Below are positions 16,114 to 24,439 of a stretch of 64,000 nucleotides of DNA, one piece after another. Location of the stretch: contig DDKK01000001.1 of assembly GCA_002339325.1 (NCBI GenBank), positions 162,213 through 226,212 on the forward strand, in the 5' to 3' direction. Within the stretch, counting starts at the first letter, position 1. Each line of letters opens with the position of its first letter. A program made the position numbers and the translations under genes. The DNA comes from Nitrospiraceae bacterium UBA2600 (lineage in GTDB: Bacteria; Nitrospirota; Thermodesulfovibrionia; Thermodesulfovibrionales; Thermodesulfovibrionaceae). The notes below the pieces were generated by a model, which did no database searches, was not told the DNA's origin, and saw nothing but the letters and a program-made list of their open reading frames with translations.

Positions 16114-17229
16114 ATGATTAAACCGCTTCCCTATGTGGAAAAAATTCAGCCTTATGTTCCTGGCAAACCAATAAAAGAAGTGGAAAGGGAGCTTGGTATC
16201 AAGAAGGCTGTAAAACTCGCCTCCAATGAAAATCCTTTAGGTCCTTCTCCAAAGGTCATTAGAGCTATCAATGAGTTCCTCTCTCAACCTGAAGAATTAG
16301 CCAGATATCCAGAAGGAAGCGGATATTATCTCAAGAATGCCCTATGCGAAGTCTTCTCAAGAAAAAATACCCCTATAACTCATGATGAGATAATCCTCGG
16401 TAATGGCTCAAATGAGCTCATAGACATCGCTGTAAAAACTTATATAGGTCCTGGAGATGAGGCAATAATGGCAAAACCATCCTTCATAGTATATTCTATG
16501 AGCGTGACAGCTCAGGGAGGAATTGCCAAAGAGTTACCACTTAAAGACTGGCGACACGACCTTAAGGGAATGCTAAATGAAATTACAGAAAAGACCAAAA
16601 TTGTTTTTATCTCCAATCCGAATAATCCTACAGGAACAATGAACCATAGAGATGAATTTGAAGATTTCATGAGAGAATTACCCGATGGAGTTCTTGTAAT
16701 AATGGACGAAGCTTATTATGAATATGTTAAAGACCCAGACTATCCTGATACACTTAAATATTTTAAAGACGGTAGAGATATTTTAATTCTGAGGACTTTC
16801 TCAAAAGCATATGGACTTGCAAGCCTCAGAATAGGTTATGGCATTGCTAAAGCAGAAATAATAAGAGAAATGAACAGAATACGAGAACCCTTTAACACAA
16901 ACACGATTGCTCAGATTGCAGCAGAAGCGGCACTTAAGGATGAAGAGCATTTACATAGGGTATTAAGCTTAAATGAAGACGGCAAGAGATATCTATATGA
17001 GGAACTTGATAAGCTTCCCCAAATAAAATATCTTCCTACACAGACAAATTTCATATATATAATTTTACCGGATGGCAAATCTTCAAAGGAGATTTTCGAG
17101 TTTCTACTAAAGGAGGGCGTTATAATCAGACCCGTAGGACCACGGGAGATTAGAGTTACGATAGGCTTAAAAGAGGAGAATGAAGCTTTTGTTAAAGCTA
17201 TAAATAAGTTTTTCAAAAGGGAGGGTTAA
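16114..17229 (+). CDS. hisC: Histidinol-phosphate / aromatic aminotransferase
   Basis: PLP-dependent class II-type aminotransferase of 371 residues. Signatures are KLASNENPLGPSPKV, ISNPNNPTGT, VIMDEAYYEYV and the PLP lysine in TFSKAYGLASLRIG (K231). The sequence is HisC-like, but its place between pheA and aroF suggests that it also, or mainly, transaminates phenylpyruvate and hydroxyphenylpyruvate to Phe and Tyr, as several HisC enzymes do. A strong AAAGGAGG site precedes the ATG. Whether it serves histidine synthesis too depends on whether the genome has another hisC. Confidence 0.88.
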   Translation: MIKPLPYVEKIQPYVPGKPIKEVERELGIKKAVKLASNENPLGPSPKVIRAINEFLSQPEELARYPEGSGYYLKNALCEVFSRKNTPITHDEIILGNGSNELIDIAVKTYIGPGDEAIMAKPSFIVYSMSVTAQGGIAKELPLKDWRHDLKGMLNEITEKTKIVFISNPNNPTGTMNHRDEFEDFMRELPDGVLVIMDEAYYEYVKDPDYPDTLKYFKDGRDILILRTFSKAYGLASLRIGYGIAKAEIIREMNRIREPFNTNTIAQIAAEAALKDEEHLHRVLSLNEDGKRYLYEELDKLPQIKYLPTQTNFIYIILPDGKSSKEIFEFLLKEGVIIRPVGPREIRVTIGLKEENEAFVKAINKFFKREG

Positions 17230-17231
17230 TA

Positions 17232-18257
17232 ATGGATATTATAGTATTAAAACCAGAGGTAAGCGATGAACAAATTGAAAAAATCGTAAAAAAGCTTGAG
17301 GCAAAAGGACTTAAGCCTCATGTGTCCAGGGGAACAGAGAGAACCATAATCGGCGTCATTGGAGATACCTCAAAGGTCACAGAAGATGAAGAAAATGCAA
17401 TAAGAGCCATTCCTGGAGTTGAAGATGTAGTAAGAATTCTGAAACCCTACAAATTAGCAAGTAGAGATTTTAAGAAAACCGATACAGTCATTAAAATTGA
17501 CAGCATTGAGATTGGAGGCAAAAAAATTCACGTCGCCGCAGGTCCCTGTGCTGTTGAAAATAGGGTGACTCTCTTAGACATAGCAGAAAAAATTAAATCT
17601 GCCGGAGCAACATTTCTTAGAGGCGGAGCTTTTAAACCCCGCACATCTCCCTACTCTTTTCAGGGACTTGGCATTGAAGGGCTTAAATATCTTAAAGAAG
17701 CAAAGGAAAGAACAGGCCTGCCCATAATCAGTGAGATTATGGACCCCAGAGACATAGATGTAATTATCGAATATGTAGACATAATTCAAATTGGCACAAG
17801 AAACATGCAGAACTTCAAACTTCTCATGGAAGTAGGTTCTGTTGACAAACCTGTTCTTTTAAAAAGAGGCATGTCCGCCACAATAAAAGAGCTTTTAATG
17901 GCTGCAGAGTATATACTTTCACGGGGTAATGACAAAGTTATACTCTGTGAGAGAGGCATAAGGACTTTTGAAACAGCTACAAGAAACACTCTTGACCTCA
18001 GTGCGGTTCCACTTCTTAAATCTCTAAGTCATCTACCTGTAGCCGTAGACCCAAGTCACGGTGTAGGCAAAAGAGACCTGGTTATACCAATGGCAGTAGC
18101 TTCAGTCGCTGCAGGCGCTGATATGTTGCTTATAGAAGTCCATACTAATCCTGAAGAGGCTCTATCAGATGGTGAACAATCTCTTACACCTCAAATGTTT
18201 ACTGAAATGATGCAGAAAGTCTCAGCCGTTGCAAAGGCAATCGGCAGGGAAGCTTGA
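17232..18257 (+). CDS. aroF: 3-deoxy-7-phosphoheptulonate (DAHP) synthase, type I-beta
   Basis: Catalyses condensation of phosphoenolpyruvate and erythrose-4-phosphate, the first step of the shikimate pathway. The 341-residue protein has an N-terminal ferredoxin-like regulatory domain (about 1-70; GLKPHVSRGTERTIIGVIG) and the TIM-barrel KDO8P/DAHP synthase core with AAGPCAVEN, RGGAFKPRTSPYSFQGLG, LKRGMSATI and VDPSHGVGKR. The N-terminal domain in this subtype mediates aromatic amino acid feedback. It lies 2 bases after hisC and overlaps the tyrA start codon by one base. Confidence 0.95.
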   Translation: MDIIVLKPEVSDEQIEKIVKKLEAKGLKPHVSRGTERTIIGVIGDTSKVTEDEENAIRAIPGVEDVVRILKPYKLASRDFKKTDTVIKIDSIEIGGKKIHVAAGPCAVENRVTLLDIAEKIKSAGATFLRGGAFKPRTSPYSFQGLGIEGLKYLKEAKERTGLPIISEIMDPRDIDVIIEYVDIIQIGTRNMQNFKLLMEVGSVDKPVLLKRGMSATIKELLMAAEYILSRGNDKVILCERGIRTFETATRNTLDLSAVPLLKSLSHLPVAVDPSHGVGKRDLVIPMAVASVAAGADMLLIEVHTNPEEALSDGEQSLTPQMFTEMMQKVSAVAKAIGREA

Positions 18258-19111
18258 TGCAAAAGGAACATTTTTGTGCCGTATCAATAATTGGCGTTGG
18301 TCTGATAGGAGGCTCTTTAGCATTAGCCTTAAAAAATCAGGGGATAGCAACAACTATTATCGGCTATGGAAGGGATAAGAAAAGACTTCAAGAGGCAACA
18401 AGACTTGGCATAATAGATTGCTTTACCAATTCCCTAAAGGATGCGGCGTCAGCAGAACTCATAGTTTTAGCAACCCCTCTTGGAACTTTTGAGAAAATTC
18501 TGAAGGAAATATCCTCTTTTCTAAAACCTAATTCTATTATCATGGATGTAGGAAGCGTTAAACTCCAAGTTGTTAGACTTTTTGAAAATATACTGCCTGA
18601 CAGTGTCAATTTCATACCAGCTCATCCCATAGCTGGGTCAGAAAAGACAGGATTTGAAAATGCAAGACAAGACTTATTTAAGAATGCAAAAGTAATAATC
18701 ACTCCTACAGAAAGAACAGATAAAACTGTTCTTAAAAGAATAATAAAAATGTGGCAAGCTACAGGCGCATCTACAGAGTTGATGAGTGCAAAGGAACACG
18801 ACCTAATTTATGGTCTTATGAGTCATTTGCCCCATCTGCTTGCATTCTGCATGGTCAATACTGTTGATATAGTAAGTGATAATCTAATAAAATATGCTGG
18901 TTCTGGTTTTAAGGATTTTACGAGAATTGCCATGAGCTCACCAGAAATATGGAAAGATATATTTTTGATGAACAAGGAGAACATTCTAAAAATGCTTGAT
19001 TTATTCATTAAAGAAATTGAAAAAATTAAGACATTTATTACGGAAGAATCAAAAGAAAACGAAATAATAAACTACATTTTAAGGGCAAAAAAACTCAGAG
19101 AGCAGATATAG
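18257..19111 (+). CDS. tyrA: Prephenate dehydrogenase
   Basis: NAD(P)-dependent oxidative decarboxylation of prephenate (or arogenate dehydrogenation) toward tyrosine. The 284-residue protein opens with a Rossmann motif IIGVGLIGGSLALAL, and carries the family segments AHPIAGSEKTGFENA, LMSHLPHLLAF and GSGFKDFTRIA. The ATG at 18257, overlapping the aroF TGA, has an AGGGA site 6 bases upstream; the TTG one codon earlier is less likely. No C-terminal ACT domain is present, so feedback control probably acts elsewhere. Confidence 0.93.
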   Translation: MQKEHFCAVSIIGVGLIGGSLALALKNQGIATTIIGYGRDKKRLQEATRLGIIDCFTNSLKDAASAELIVLATPLGTFEKILKEISSFLKPNSIIMDVGSVKLQVVRLFENILPDSVNFIPAHPIAGSEKTGFENARQDLFKNAKVIITPTERTDKTVLKRIIKMWQATGASTELMSAKEHDLIYGLMSHLPHLLAFCMVNTVDIVSDNLIKYAGSGFKDFTRIAMSSPEIWKDIFLMNKENILKMLDLFIKEIEKIKTFITEESKENEIINYILRAKKLREQI

Positions 19112-19114
19112 TTA

Positions 19115-20905
19115 ATGAAAAAACTTTATTTATCCGGAAACGAGGCAATTGCATACGGATTAGTTCAAGCAGGAGTTAGATTTATCAGTGGCTATCCAGG
19201 AACTCCTTCAAGTGAGATAGTTCCTGCGGCACAAAAAATAACTAAAAACGTAGATATCAGAGCATTTATAGACTGGGCTATAAATGAAAAAGTTGCCTAT
19301 GAAGTTGCCTTATCTGCAAGTCTCTCAGGAATCCCCTCTGCAGTTACAATGAAGCAGGTAGGACTTAATGTGGCAATGGACCCGTTTATGAACTCTGCCT
19401 ATGTGGGAACAAACTCTGCCATGGTGCTTGTAAGCGTTGATGACCCTGGACCACACTCATCTCAGACTGAGCAGGATAGCCGCCTTTTTGCAATGGCTGC
19501 AAAGATACCCGTCTTTGACCCTTCCAACGTTCAAGAAGCCTATGATTTTTCAAAAAAAGCAGTTGAACTGAGTAAAAAATACGGAATTCCCGTGATGCTT
19601 CGGAGCACAACAAGAGTTTCTCACGGAAGAGCAGATGTTGAACTTAAGGAAAATTTTATAAATGAGCCACTTATAGCTCAATTTAAAACTCTGAAAGACT
19701 GGGATAAAAAACTCTGGCGTTATGCAGGCACACCTCGTCAGAGACTTATTCTTCATGCTACTTTAAATGAGAAAATTGCTGAAATAGAGAGGGAAAATGA
19801 GCTAAAATTCTTTTTTAACGGTGATATTCTTATTGTTTCAAGTGGAGCAGTTTTTTCCTATCTCTATGAATTGATTGAAGAGTATGGATTACAAAATAAG
19901 TTGACTTTAGCTAAGGCAGACATGCCGTATCCTCTTAAAAGGTCTTGTTTTTCAGGCTACGGAAGAGTGATTACCGTAGAGGAGTCCATGCCTGTAATTG
20001 AGTTACAGTTATGTAGTGAAGGTAGAAGAAACGGAGTTGTGCCAAAGCAAGGAGAGCTCACCCCTGAGGTTTGTGAGGAAATCTTAGAGAGAATCGGATT
20101 GATAAAACGGAGCAAAACCATAACGGTTCCTCCATTAAAAAGACCATCTCTATGTCCAGGCTGTGCTCACAGAATTGCTCTTTATGCAGTAAAGAAAGTT
20201 TTCGGCAAAAAATCTATCTATGCAGGAGACATAGGATGTTACACCCTCGCACTTAATTTCGGAGTTACAGATACAGTTTTATGTATGGGAGCAAGTGTCT
20301 CCTTTGGTTTTGGTTTTAAAAAAACCTTTCAATTAGCTGGAATTGAGCAGGATGTGGTATCAGTAATAGGTGATTCAACCTTTTTCCACACAGGGCTTCA
20401 GCCACTTGTTGATGCAGTTCACTACAGAGTTCCTTTTTTAACAGTCATACTTGACAATAAAACAGTAGCAATGACAGGAAATCAGAAAACCCTTTCTGAT
20501 GAAGTAAGTTCCTCCGGTGAGCCAGTAACCCCTATATCTATTGAGAATATTGTAAGAGGTATCGGAGTTAACTTTGTTCAAAACTTAGACCCCTATGATT
20601 TCACCTCTTCAGTGAAGGCTTTAAAGGAAGCAAAGAAGTTTCTTAAGGAGAAAAATGAGCCAGCCGTTATAGTTTTCAGACACCTATGTATAAACACAAA
20701 AGAAGGACTAAGTGCTAATCCAAAGTATAACTTAACCATAGATAAAGAGCTTTGCAAAGGCTGTAAATTATGTATCACAGAGTTTGAATGTCCAGCAATA
20801 GTATTCAATGAAGAAGAAAGCAAAGCAGACATTGACCAATTACTGTGTATAAAATGCGGATGCTGTGTCCATGTTTGCCCGACAAAAGCGATTCGTTGGA
20901 TATAA
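19115..20905 (+). CDS. iorA: Indolepyruvate:ferredoxin oxidoreductase alpha subunit
   Basis: Thiamine-diphosphate enzyme interconverting arylpyruvates and aryl-acetyl-CoA with ferredoxin. The 596-residue subunit has the pyruvate:ferredoxin-type N-domain (FISGYPGTPSSEIVPA), the TPP-binding half (LCPGCAHRIALYA, VIGDSTFFHTGLQP) and a C-terminal ferredoxin module with two cysteine clusters, CKGCKLCITEFEC and CIKCGCCVHVCP, around residues 547-590. It follows tyrA by 3 bases. Its partner iorB is unusually separated from it by hicB and a palindromic element. Confidence 0.95.
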   Translation: MKKLYLSGNEAIAYGLVQAGVRFISGYPGTPSSEIVPAAQKITKNVDIRAFIDWAINEKVAYEVALSASLSGIPSAVTMKQVGLNVAMDPFMNSAYVGTNSAMVLVSVDDPGPHSSQTEQDSRLFAMAAKIPVFDPSNVQEAYDFSKKAVELSKKYGIPVMLRSTTRVSHGRADVELKENFINEPLIAQFKTLKDWDKKLWRYAGTPRQRLILHATLNEKIAEIERENELKFFFNGDILIVSSGAVFSYLYELIEEYGLQNKLTLAKADMPYPLKRSCFSGYGRVITVEESMPVIELQLCSEGRRNGVVPKQGELTPEVCEEILERIGLIKRSKTITVPPLKRPSLCPGCAHRIALYAVKKVFGKKSIYAGDIGCYTLALNFGVTDTVLCMGASVSFGFGFKKTFQLAGIEQDVVSVIGDSTFFHTGLQPLVDAVHYRVPFLTVILDNKTVAMTGNQKTLSDEVSSSGEPVTPISIENIVRGIGVNFVQNLDPYDFTSSVKALKEAKKFLKEKNEPAVIVFRHLCINTKEGLSANPKYNLTIDKELCKGCKLCITEFECPAIVFNEEESKADIDQLLCIKCGCCVHVCPTKAIRWI

Positions 20906-20906
20906 T
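20901..20906 (+). promoter_or_regulatory. Possible -10 box for hicB at the iorA stop codon
   Basis: TATAAT at 20901-20906 overlaps the iorA TAA stop codon and is 24 bases from the hicB ATG at 20930. No convincing -35 is visible; CCGACA at 20879-20884 is the nearest candidate, with a 16-base spacer. Confidence 0.3.
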
Positions 20907-20929
20907 ATTTAAAAAACGGAGGATTGAAA

Positions 20930-21178
20930 ATGTTAGTAGAATACATTGAGGAAGCTTTAAGAAGAGCGAAATATGAAATTATAGAAGATGAAGAGCCTTA
21001 TTATGGAGAAGTTTCCGAACTACCAGGAGTATGGGCAACTGGAAAAACACTTGAGGAGTGTAGAGAAAATTTAAAACAAACAATTGAAAGCTGGATTATT
21101 ATTAGTATTAAAAAGGGGTTACCGTTACCTAAGCTTGGTAATTTAGAAATTAAGGATTTTGAGGAGTGCGTAGTTTAA
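20930..21178 (+). CDS. HicB-like protein (solitary)
   Basis: An 82-residue protein of the HicB family, the partial RNase H-fold antitoxin of HicAB modules. The core is YYGEVSELPGVWATGKTLEECRENL (quoted as two parts: YYGEVSELPGVW and GKTLEECRENL), followed by GLPLPKLG. The ATG at 20930 is chosen because GGAGG (20918-20922) lies 7 bases upstream; a TTG two codons earlier is too close. No HicA-like toxin gene is visible on either side, and no C-terminal DNA-binding domain is evident, so it may be an orphan or act on a distant toxin. Confidence 0.75.
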   Translation: MLVEYIEEALRRAKYEIIEDEEPYYGEVSELPGVWATGKTLEECRENLKQTIESWIIISIKKGLPLPKLGNLEIKDFEECVV

Positions 21179-21211
21179 GTGAGTAAACTAACCTTACTCA
21201 GTAGTTATTAC

Positions 21212-21378
21212 AAAATAAGTTGTCTTTCGCTCATAATAGATTTTTTGACAATTCCGAATTCGCTTCGCTATAGCCGCAAAACTCGCCTTTCAGGCTCAAA
21301 CAGTTGCGCCTATTTTACGCTTCGCTCATCTGGAATTGTTACCAAAAAATCTCTAAATCGCTCAAGCCAACTTATTTT
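21212..21378. repeat. Palindromic MITE-like element between hicB and iorB
   Basis: About 45-base imperfect terminal inverted repeats face each other: left AAAATAAGTTG (21212-21222) then AGATTTTTTG and ACAATTCC up to 21255; right GGAATTGT then CAAAAAATCT and CAACTTATTTT up to 21378. The roughly 75-base core is richer in GC and has CTTCGCT motifs. No open reading frame of its own is credible. It is unlike the coding sequence around it and could be a non-autonomous mobile element or a long hairpin. Confidence 0.6.
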
Positions 21379-21424
21379 TAAAGGGAATGGCTAAAATCGG
21401 AAAATTAGGAAGGATTAAAGCTCT

Positions 21425-21868
21425 ATGAAACTCGTAATACTTGGTAAAGGTGGACAAGGAGTTATATTTTTCTCAAGAGCAATTGCTCAGGCAGCAATCA
21501 AAAAGGGAGTGTCTGTTCGCTCAACAGAGATAAAAGGAATGGCAAAAAAAGGAGGCACTGTTGAGATTCATATGAAAATTAACGAGGGTATGAGCGGACT
21601 TGTCAGAAGGGGAACGGCAGACATGGTTATTCTACTAAGTGAAGACTTACTACCTTATGCGAAAACCTTCGGAGAAAATATCTTTACCTTTAACGAAGAT
21701 GAGATAAATACAGCAATTGCAACTGTGCCTATGAGATATGTTAACACTTTCCTGCTTGGAGTTTTTGTAAAAAGAACAGCACTCTTTGAATGCGAAGATT
21801 TCATAAATACTCTCGATGAGGAAAACAAAAAATCATTCATAAAGGGGTGTGAGTATGTTCAATCCTGA
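21425..21868 (+). CDS. iorB: Indolepyruvate:ferredoxin oxidoreductase beta subunit (short form)
   Basis: Gamma-type domain partner of IorA. The N-terminus LVILGKGGQGVIFFSRAIAQ and EIKGMAKKGGTVEIHMKI are typical, followed by GTADMVILLSEDLLPYA. At 147 residues it is shorter than the usual 180-200, losing material in the middle and at the C-terminus, yet the frame is intact and it overlaps paaK by 14 bases, so it is probably functional. An AGGAAGGA site lies 10 bases from the ATG, a long spacing. Confidence 0.85.
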   Translation: MKLVILGKGGQGVIFFSRAIAQAAIKKGVSVRSTEIKGMAKKGGTVEIHMKINEGMSGLVRRGTADMVILLSEDLLPYAKTFGENIFTFNEDEINTAIATVPMRYVNTFLLGVFVKRTALFECEDFINTLDEENKKSFIKGCEYVQS

Positions 21869-23132
21869 AAGAGAAACTATGCCAAGAGAAGAGATTGAAA
21901 AACTAAAGCTTACCCATTTAAGGAAAACTCTTAGATTTCTTAAAAACTCTCGCTCAAAATTAAAGGAAAAATACAAGGGCATAGAGCCTGAAGACATCCT
22001 TAGCCTTGATGACCTAAAAAGCCTTCCCTTCACAACAAAGGATGACTTAAGAGATTGCTACCCCTTTAACCACATTGCCGTTGAGCCATCAGAGTGTGCA
22101 AGAATGCACATGAGCTCTGGCACAACAGGTGTGCCTGTAATAAATGCGATGACAAAGAATGATATCTTCCAGTGGGGAGAGATAATGGCAAGATGCCTTG
22201 CAGCTGCTGGACTGACTGAAAAAGACAAGATTCAAATTATGCCTTCCTTCGGACTTTTCAACGGTGGCTTTGGATTTCACTACGGTGCTGAGCGTCTTGG
22301 CTGTTTTATAGTGCCTGCAGGTGCTGGAAGGTCACTCATGCAACTCAAACTTATTAAAGACCTCGGAGTTACTGCTTTTGGTGCCATTGCATCCTATCCT
22401 GCAAGACTCATAGAGGTTGCAAAAGACAATGGGTTTGATTTTCGTGAGACAAAACTCAGAGTTGCCATACTTGGTGCTGAGACATGGTCTGATGAATATA
22501 GACACAGAATTGAATCGGAGATGGGAATTAAAACCTTTGATATTATAGGGCTTACTGAGACAGGAGGCGTAGGTCTCGGTATTGACTGTGAAGCAAGGTC
22601 AGGAATTCATGTATGGGAAGACCACTACATCTTAGAGATTATTGACCCAGAGACAGGGCAGCCTCTTGGTATTGGAGAAGAAGGGGAGATGGTAATTACA
22701 ACACTCACCCGTGAGGGACTTCCTCTCATAAGATATCGCACGAGAGATATATCAAGATTGATTTCCCTTGAAAAATGCACCTGTGGAAGAACTCATCTGC
22801 GTGTTGACAGAGTTAAAGGCAGAACTGATGACATGCTTAAAGTTAAAGGTGTAAACTTCTATCCTTCACAGGTAGAACAGATATTATTAAAATACAAAGG
22901 GCTTTCACCTTATTATCAGCTGGTTATAGAGACACTCAAAGGTAAGGATGACATGACAATAATTGTTGAGAAGGCTGATAACGGTGTTACCCAACGAGAA
23001 CTCGAACAGCTTGACCTTGAACTTTATGATTTCTTAGGTTTTAGGAGTAAAATTCAAATTGTTCCTGAAGGAACTATCCAGAGAGTGCCGGGTAAAGCTA
23101 TAAGAATTATAGATAAGCGTAAGAAGGCTTAG
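21855..23132 (+). CDS. paaK: Phenylacetate-CoA ligase family protein
   Basis: Adenylate-forming enzyme activating aryl acids such as phenylacetate to aryl-CoA with ATP and CoA. The protein (425 residues from ATG 21855) carries MSSGTTGVPVINAMT for ATP binding, the aryl-substrate region IIGLTETGGVG, and YRTRDISRLI plus DDMLKVKGVNFYPSQVE in the C-terminal lid. The ATG is preferred over the GTG at 21849 because GGGG lies 7 bases upstream of it. It overlaps iorB, linking aryl-CoA made by the ligase with IorAB. Confidence 0.92.
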   Translation: MFNPERETMPREEIEKLKLTHLRKTLRFLKNSRSKLKEKYKGIEPEDILSLDDLKSLPFTTKDDLRDCYPFNHIAVEPSECARMHMSSGTTGVPVINAMTKNDIFQWGEIMARCLAAAGLTEKDKIQIMPSFGLFNGGFGFHYGAERLGCFIVPAGAGRSLMQLKLIKDLGVTAFGAIASYPARLIEVAKDNGFDFRETKLRVAILGAETWSDEYRHRIESEMGIKTFDIIGLTETGGVGLGIDCEARSGIHVWEDHYILEIIDPETGQPLGIGEEGEMVITTLTREGLPLIRYRTRDISRLISLEKCTCGRTHLRVDRVKGRTDDMLKVKGVNFYPSQVEQILLKYKGLSPYYQLVIETLKGKDDMTIIVEKADNGVTQRELEQLDLELYDFLGFRSKIQIVPEGTIQRVPGKAIRIIDKRKKA

Positions 23133-23138
23133 CAACTT

Positions 23139-24407
23139 ATGTTACCAGAACGATTATCGGTGGAGATTACTACGCGATGTAATCTCCACTGTAATATATG
23201 CCCTAAACAAAGTCCTAACTATCACCAGCCTGAAATGGATATGGATATTGAATTGTTCAAAAAACTCACGCCCATTTTTAGTAATATTCACAGTCTTGTT
23301 TTAAGCGGAATAGGCGAACCTCTTTTACATGAAGAACTTGAATCTTTTATTGCTCTTGCCAGAGATAAAATGGCAGAGAATACTAAAATAGGCTTTCAGA
23401 CAAATGGAGTCTTGCTCACCGACTACAGAATGAAAGAGCTTTTAAAAGCAGGCCTCAATAAGATATGCGTTTCCATAGACAGCATAATTCCCATAAATGG
23501 ATTACATGAGCCTGAATTTGCAAGAAGAGCCCTTGAGGTAATACATCGTGCTAAAAGAGATAGTAAAATAGTTCTTGAAAGCGGAATTCAGATTGTAATG
23601 ACCAAAAATAACCTTTCCGAGATTATTCCAACACTGGTTACTGCAATAGATTATAGTATAGATTTCGTTATTATTTCTCATCTAATTCCCTATTCAAAGG
23701 ATGCAACCAATCTGGTTGTATACGAGACAAATAATGAAGACTCAGTAAAAGTTTTCAAAAAATGGCTGAATAAATTGACCCAAAAAGGATATAAACTTGA
23801 AGACTGGATGGAGCAGATGAAGCGAAAGGCAATGCCTGAATTTTTCCCTGAAGAAAATGAACCGCTCAAACTATTTAAATCTATGTATGAGGAAGCAGAG
23901 AAAAAAGGACTAACTCTAAATATGAACAATCTCATTAATAGAGATGATGCCCTCATTACGGATGTTCAAAAAATTCTTAAAGAAGTCTCATTGATAGCAA
24001 GAAAAAACAAATTATCCATTCAGATTCCAGGAACAAATCCTCTTCCAAAGAGAAGATGTGATTTCCTTGAGGAAAAATGTATGTTCATAGGAGTTGATGG
24101 AGAAGTCTCACCATGCTATTTCCTCTGGCATGATTTCACCTGCTATATTGGAGGGCTTAAAAAATCTGTGAAAAGATGGTCTTTTGGAAACATAAAAGAA
24201 AAAGAAACTGCTTTAATATACAATTCCTCTGAGTATATTGATTTCTATGAATCTGTCCTCAAGTATGATTTCCCCTATTGCTACGATTGTAATTTTGCCC
24301 TCTGCGACTTAATGGAGCTTGAAGACTTTGTCTATGACTGTTACACAAACACAGTGCCCTGTGGTGCATGCCTTTGGTGCGGCGGATTGTTTTACTGTAT
24401 GATATAA
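23139..24407 (+). CDS. Radical SAM/SPASM protein, tungsten-cofactor AOR maturase type
   Basis: A 422-residue radical SAM enzyme: the cluster motif is C14-x3-C18-x2-C21 (RCNLHCNICP), followed by LSGIGEPLLH and QTNGVLL in the barrel. The C-terminal third is very rich in cysteine (CDFLEEKCMF, CYDCNFALCD, CGACLWCGGLFYC), a SPASM-type region for extra clusters. Proteins of this type are encoded beside tungsten aldehyde:ferredoxin oxidoreductases (the cofactor-modifying protein), and aor follows 33 bases downstream here. The chemical step is not known from sequence. Confidence 0.85.
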   Translation: MLPERLSVEITTRCNLHCNICPKQSPNYHQPEMDMDIELFKKLTPIFSNIHSLVLSGIGEPLLHEELESFIALARDKMAENTKIGFQTNGVLLTDYRMKELLKAGLNKICVSIDSIIPINGLHEPEFARRALEVIHRAKRDSKIVLESGIQIVMTKNNLSEIIPTLVTAIDYSIDFVIISHLIPYSKDATNLVVYETNNEDSVKVFKKWLNKLTQKGYKLEDWMEQMKRKAMPEFFPEENEPLKLFKSMYEEAEKKGLTLNMNNLINRDDALITDVQKILKEVSLIARKNKLSIQIPGTNPLPKRRCDFLEEKCMFIGVDGEVSPCYFLWHDFTCYIGGLKKSVKRWSFGNIKEKETALIYNSSEYIDFYESVLKYDFPYCYDCNFALCDLMELEDFVYDCYTNTVPCGACLWCGGLFYCMI

Positions 24408-24439
24408 TTGAAAAAAGCTTTTAGAAAGGAGGGTGCGGC

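Noticed and set aside
21179..21394. Open frame of 71 codons starting right after hicB
   Set aside because: It runs through the palindromic element, begins without a ribosome binding site and has no family-like sequence.
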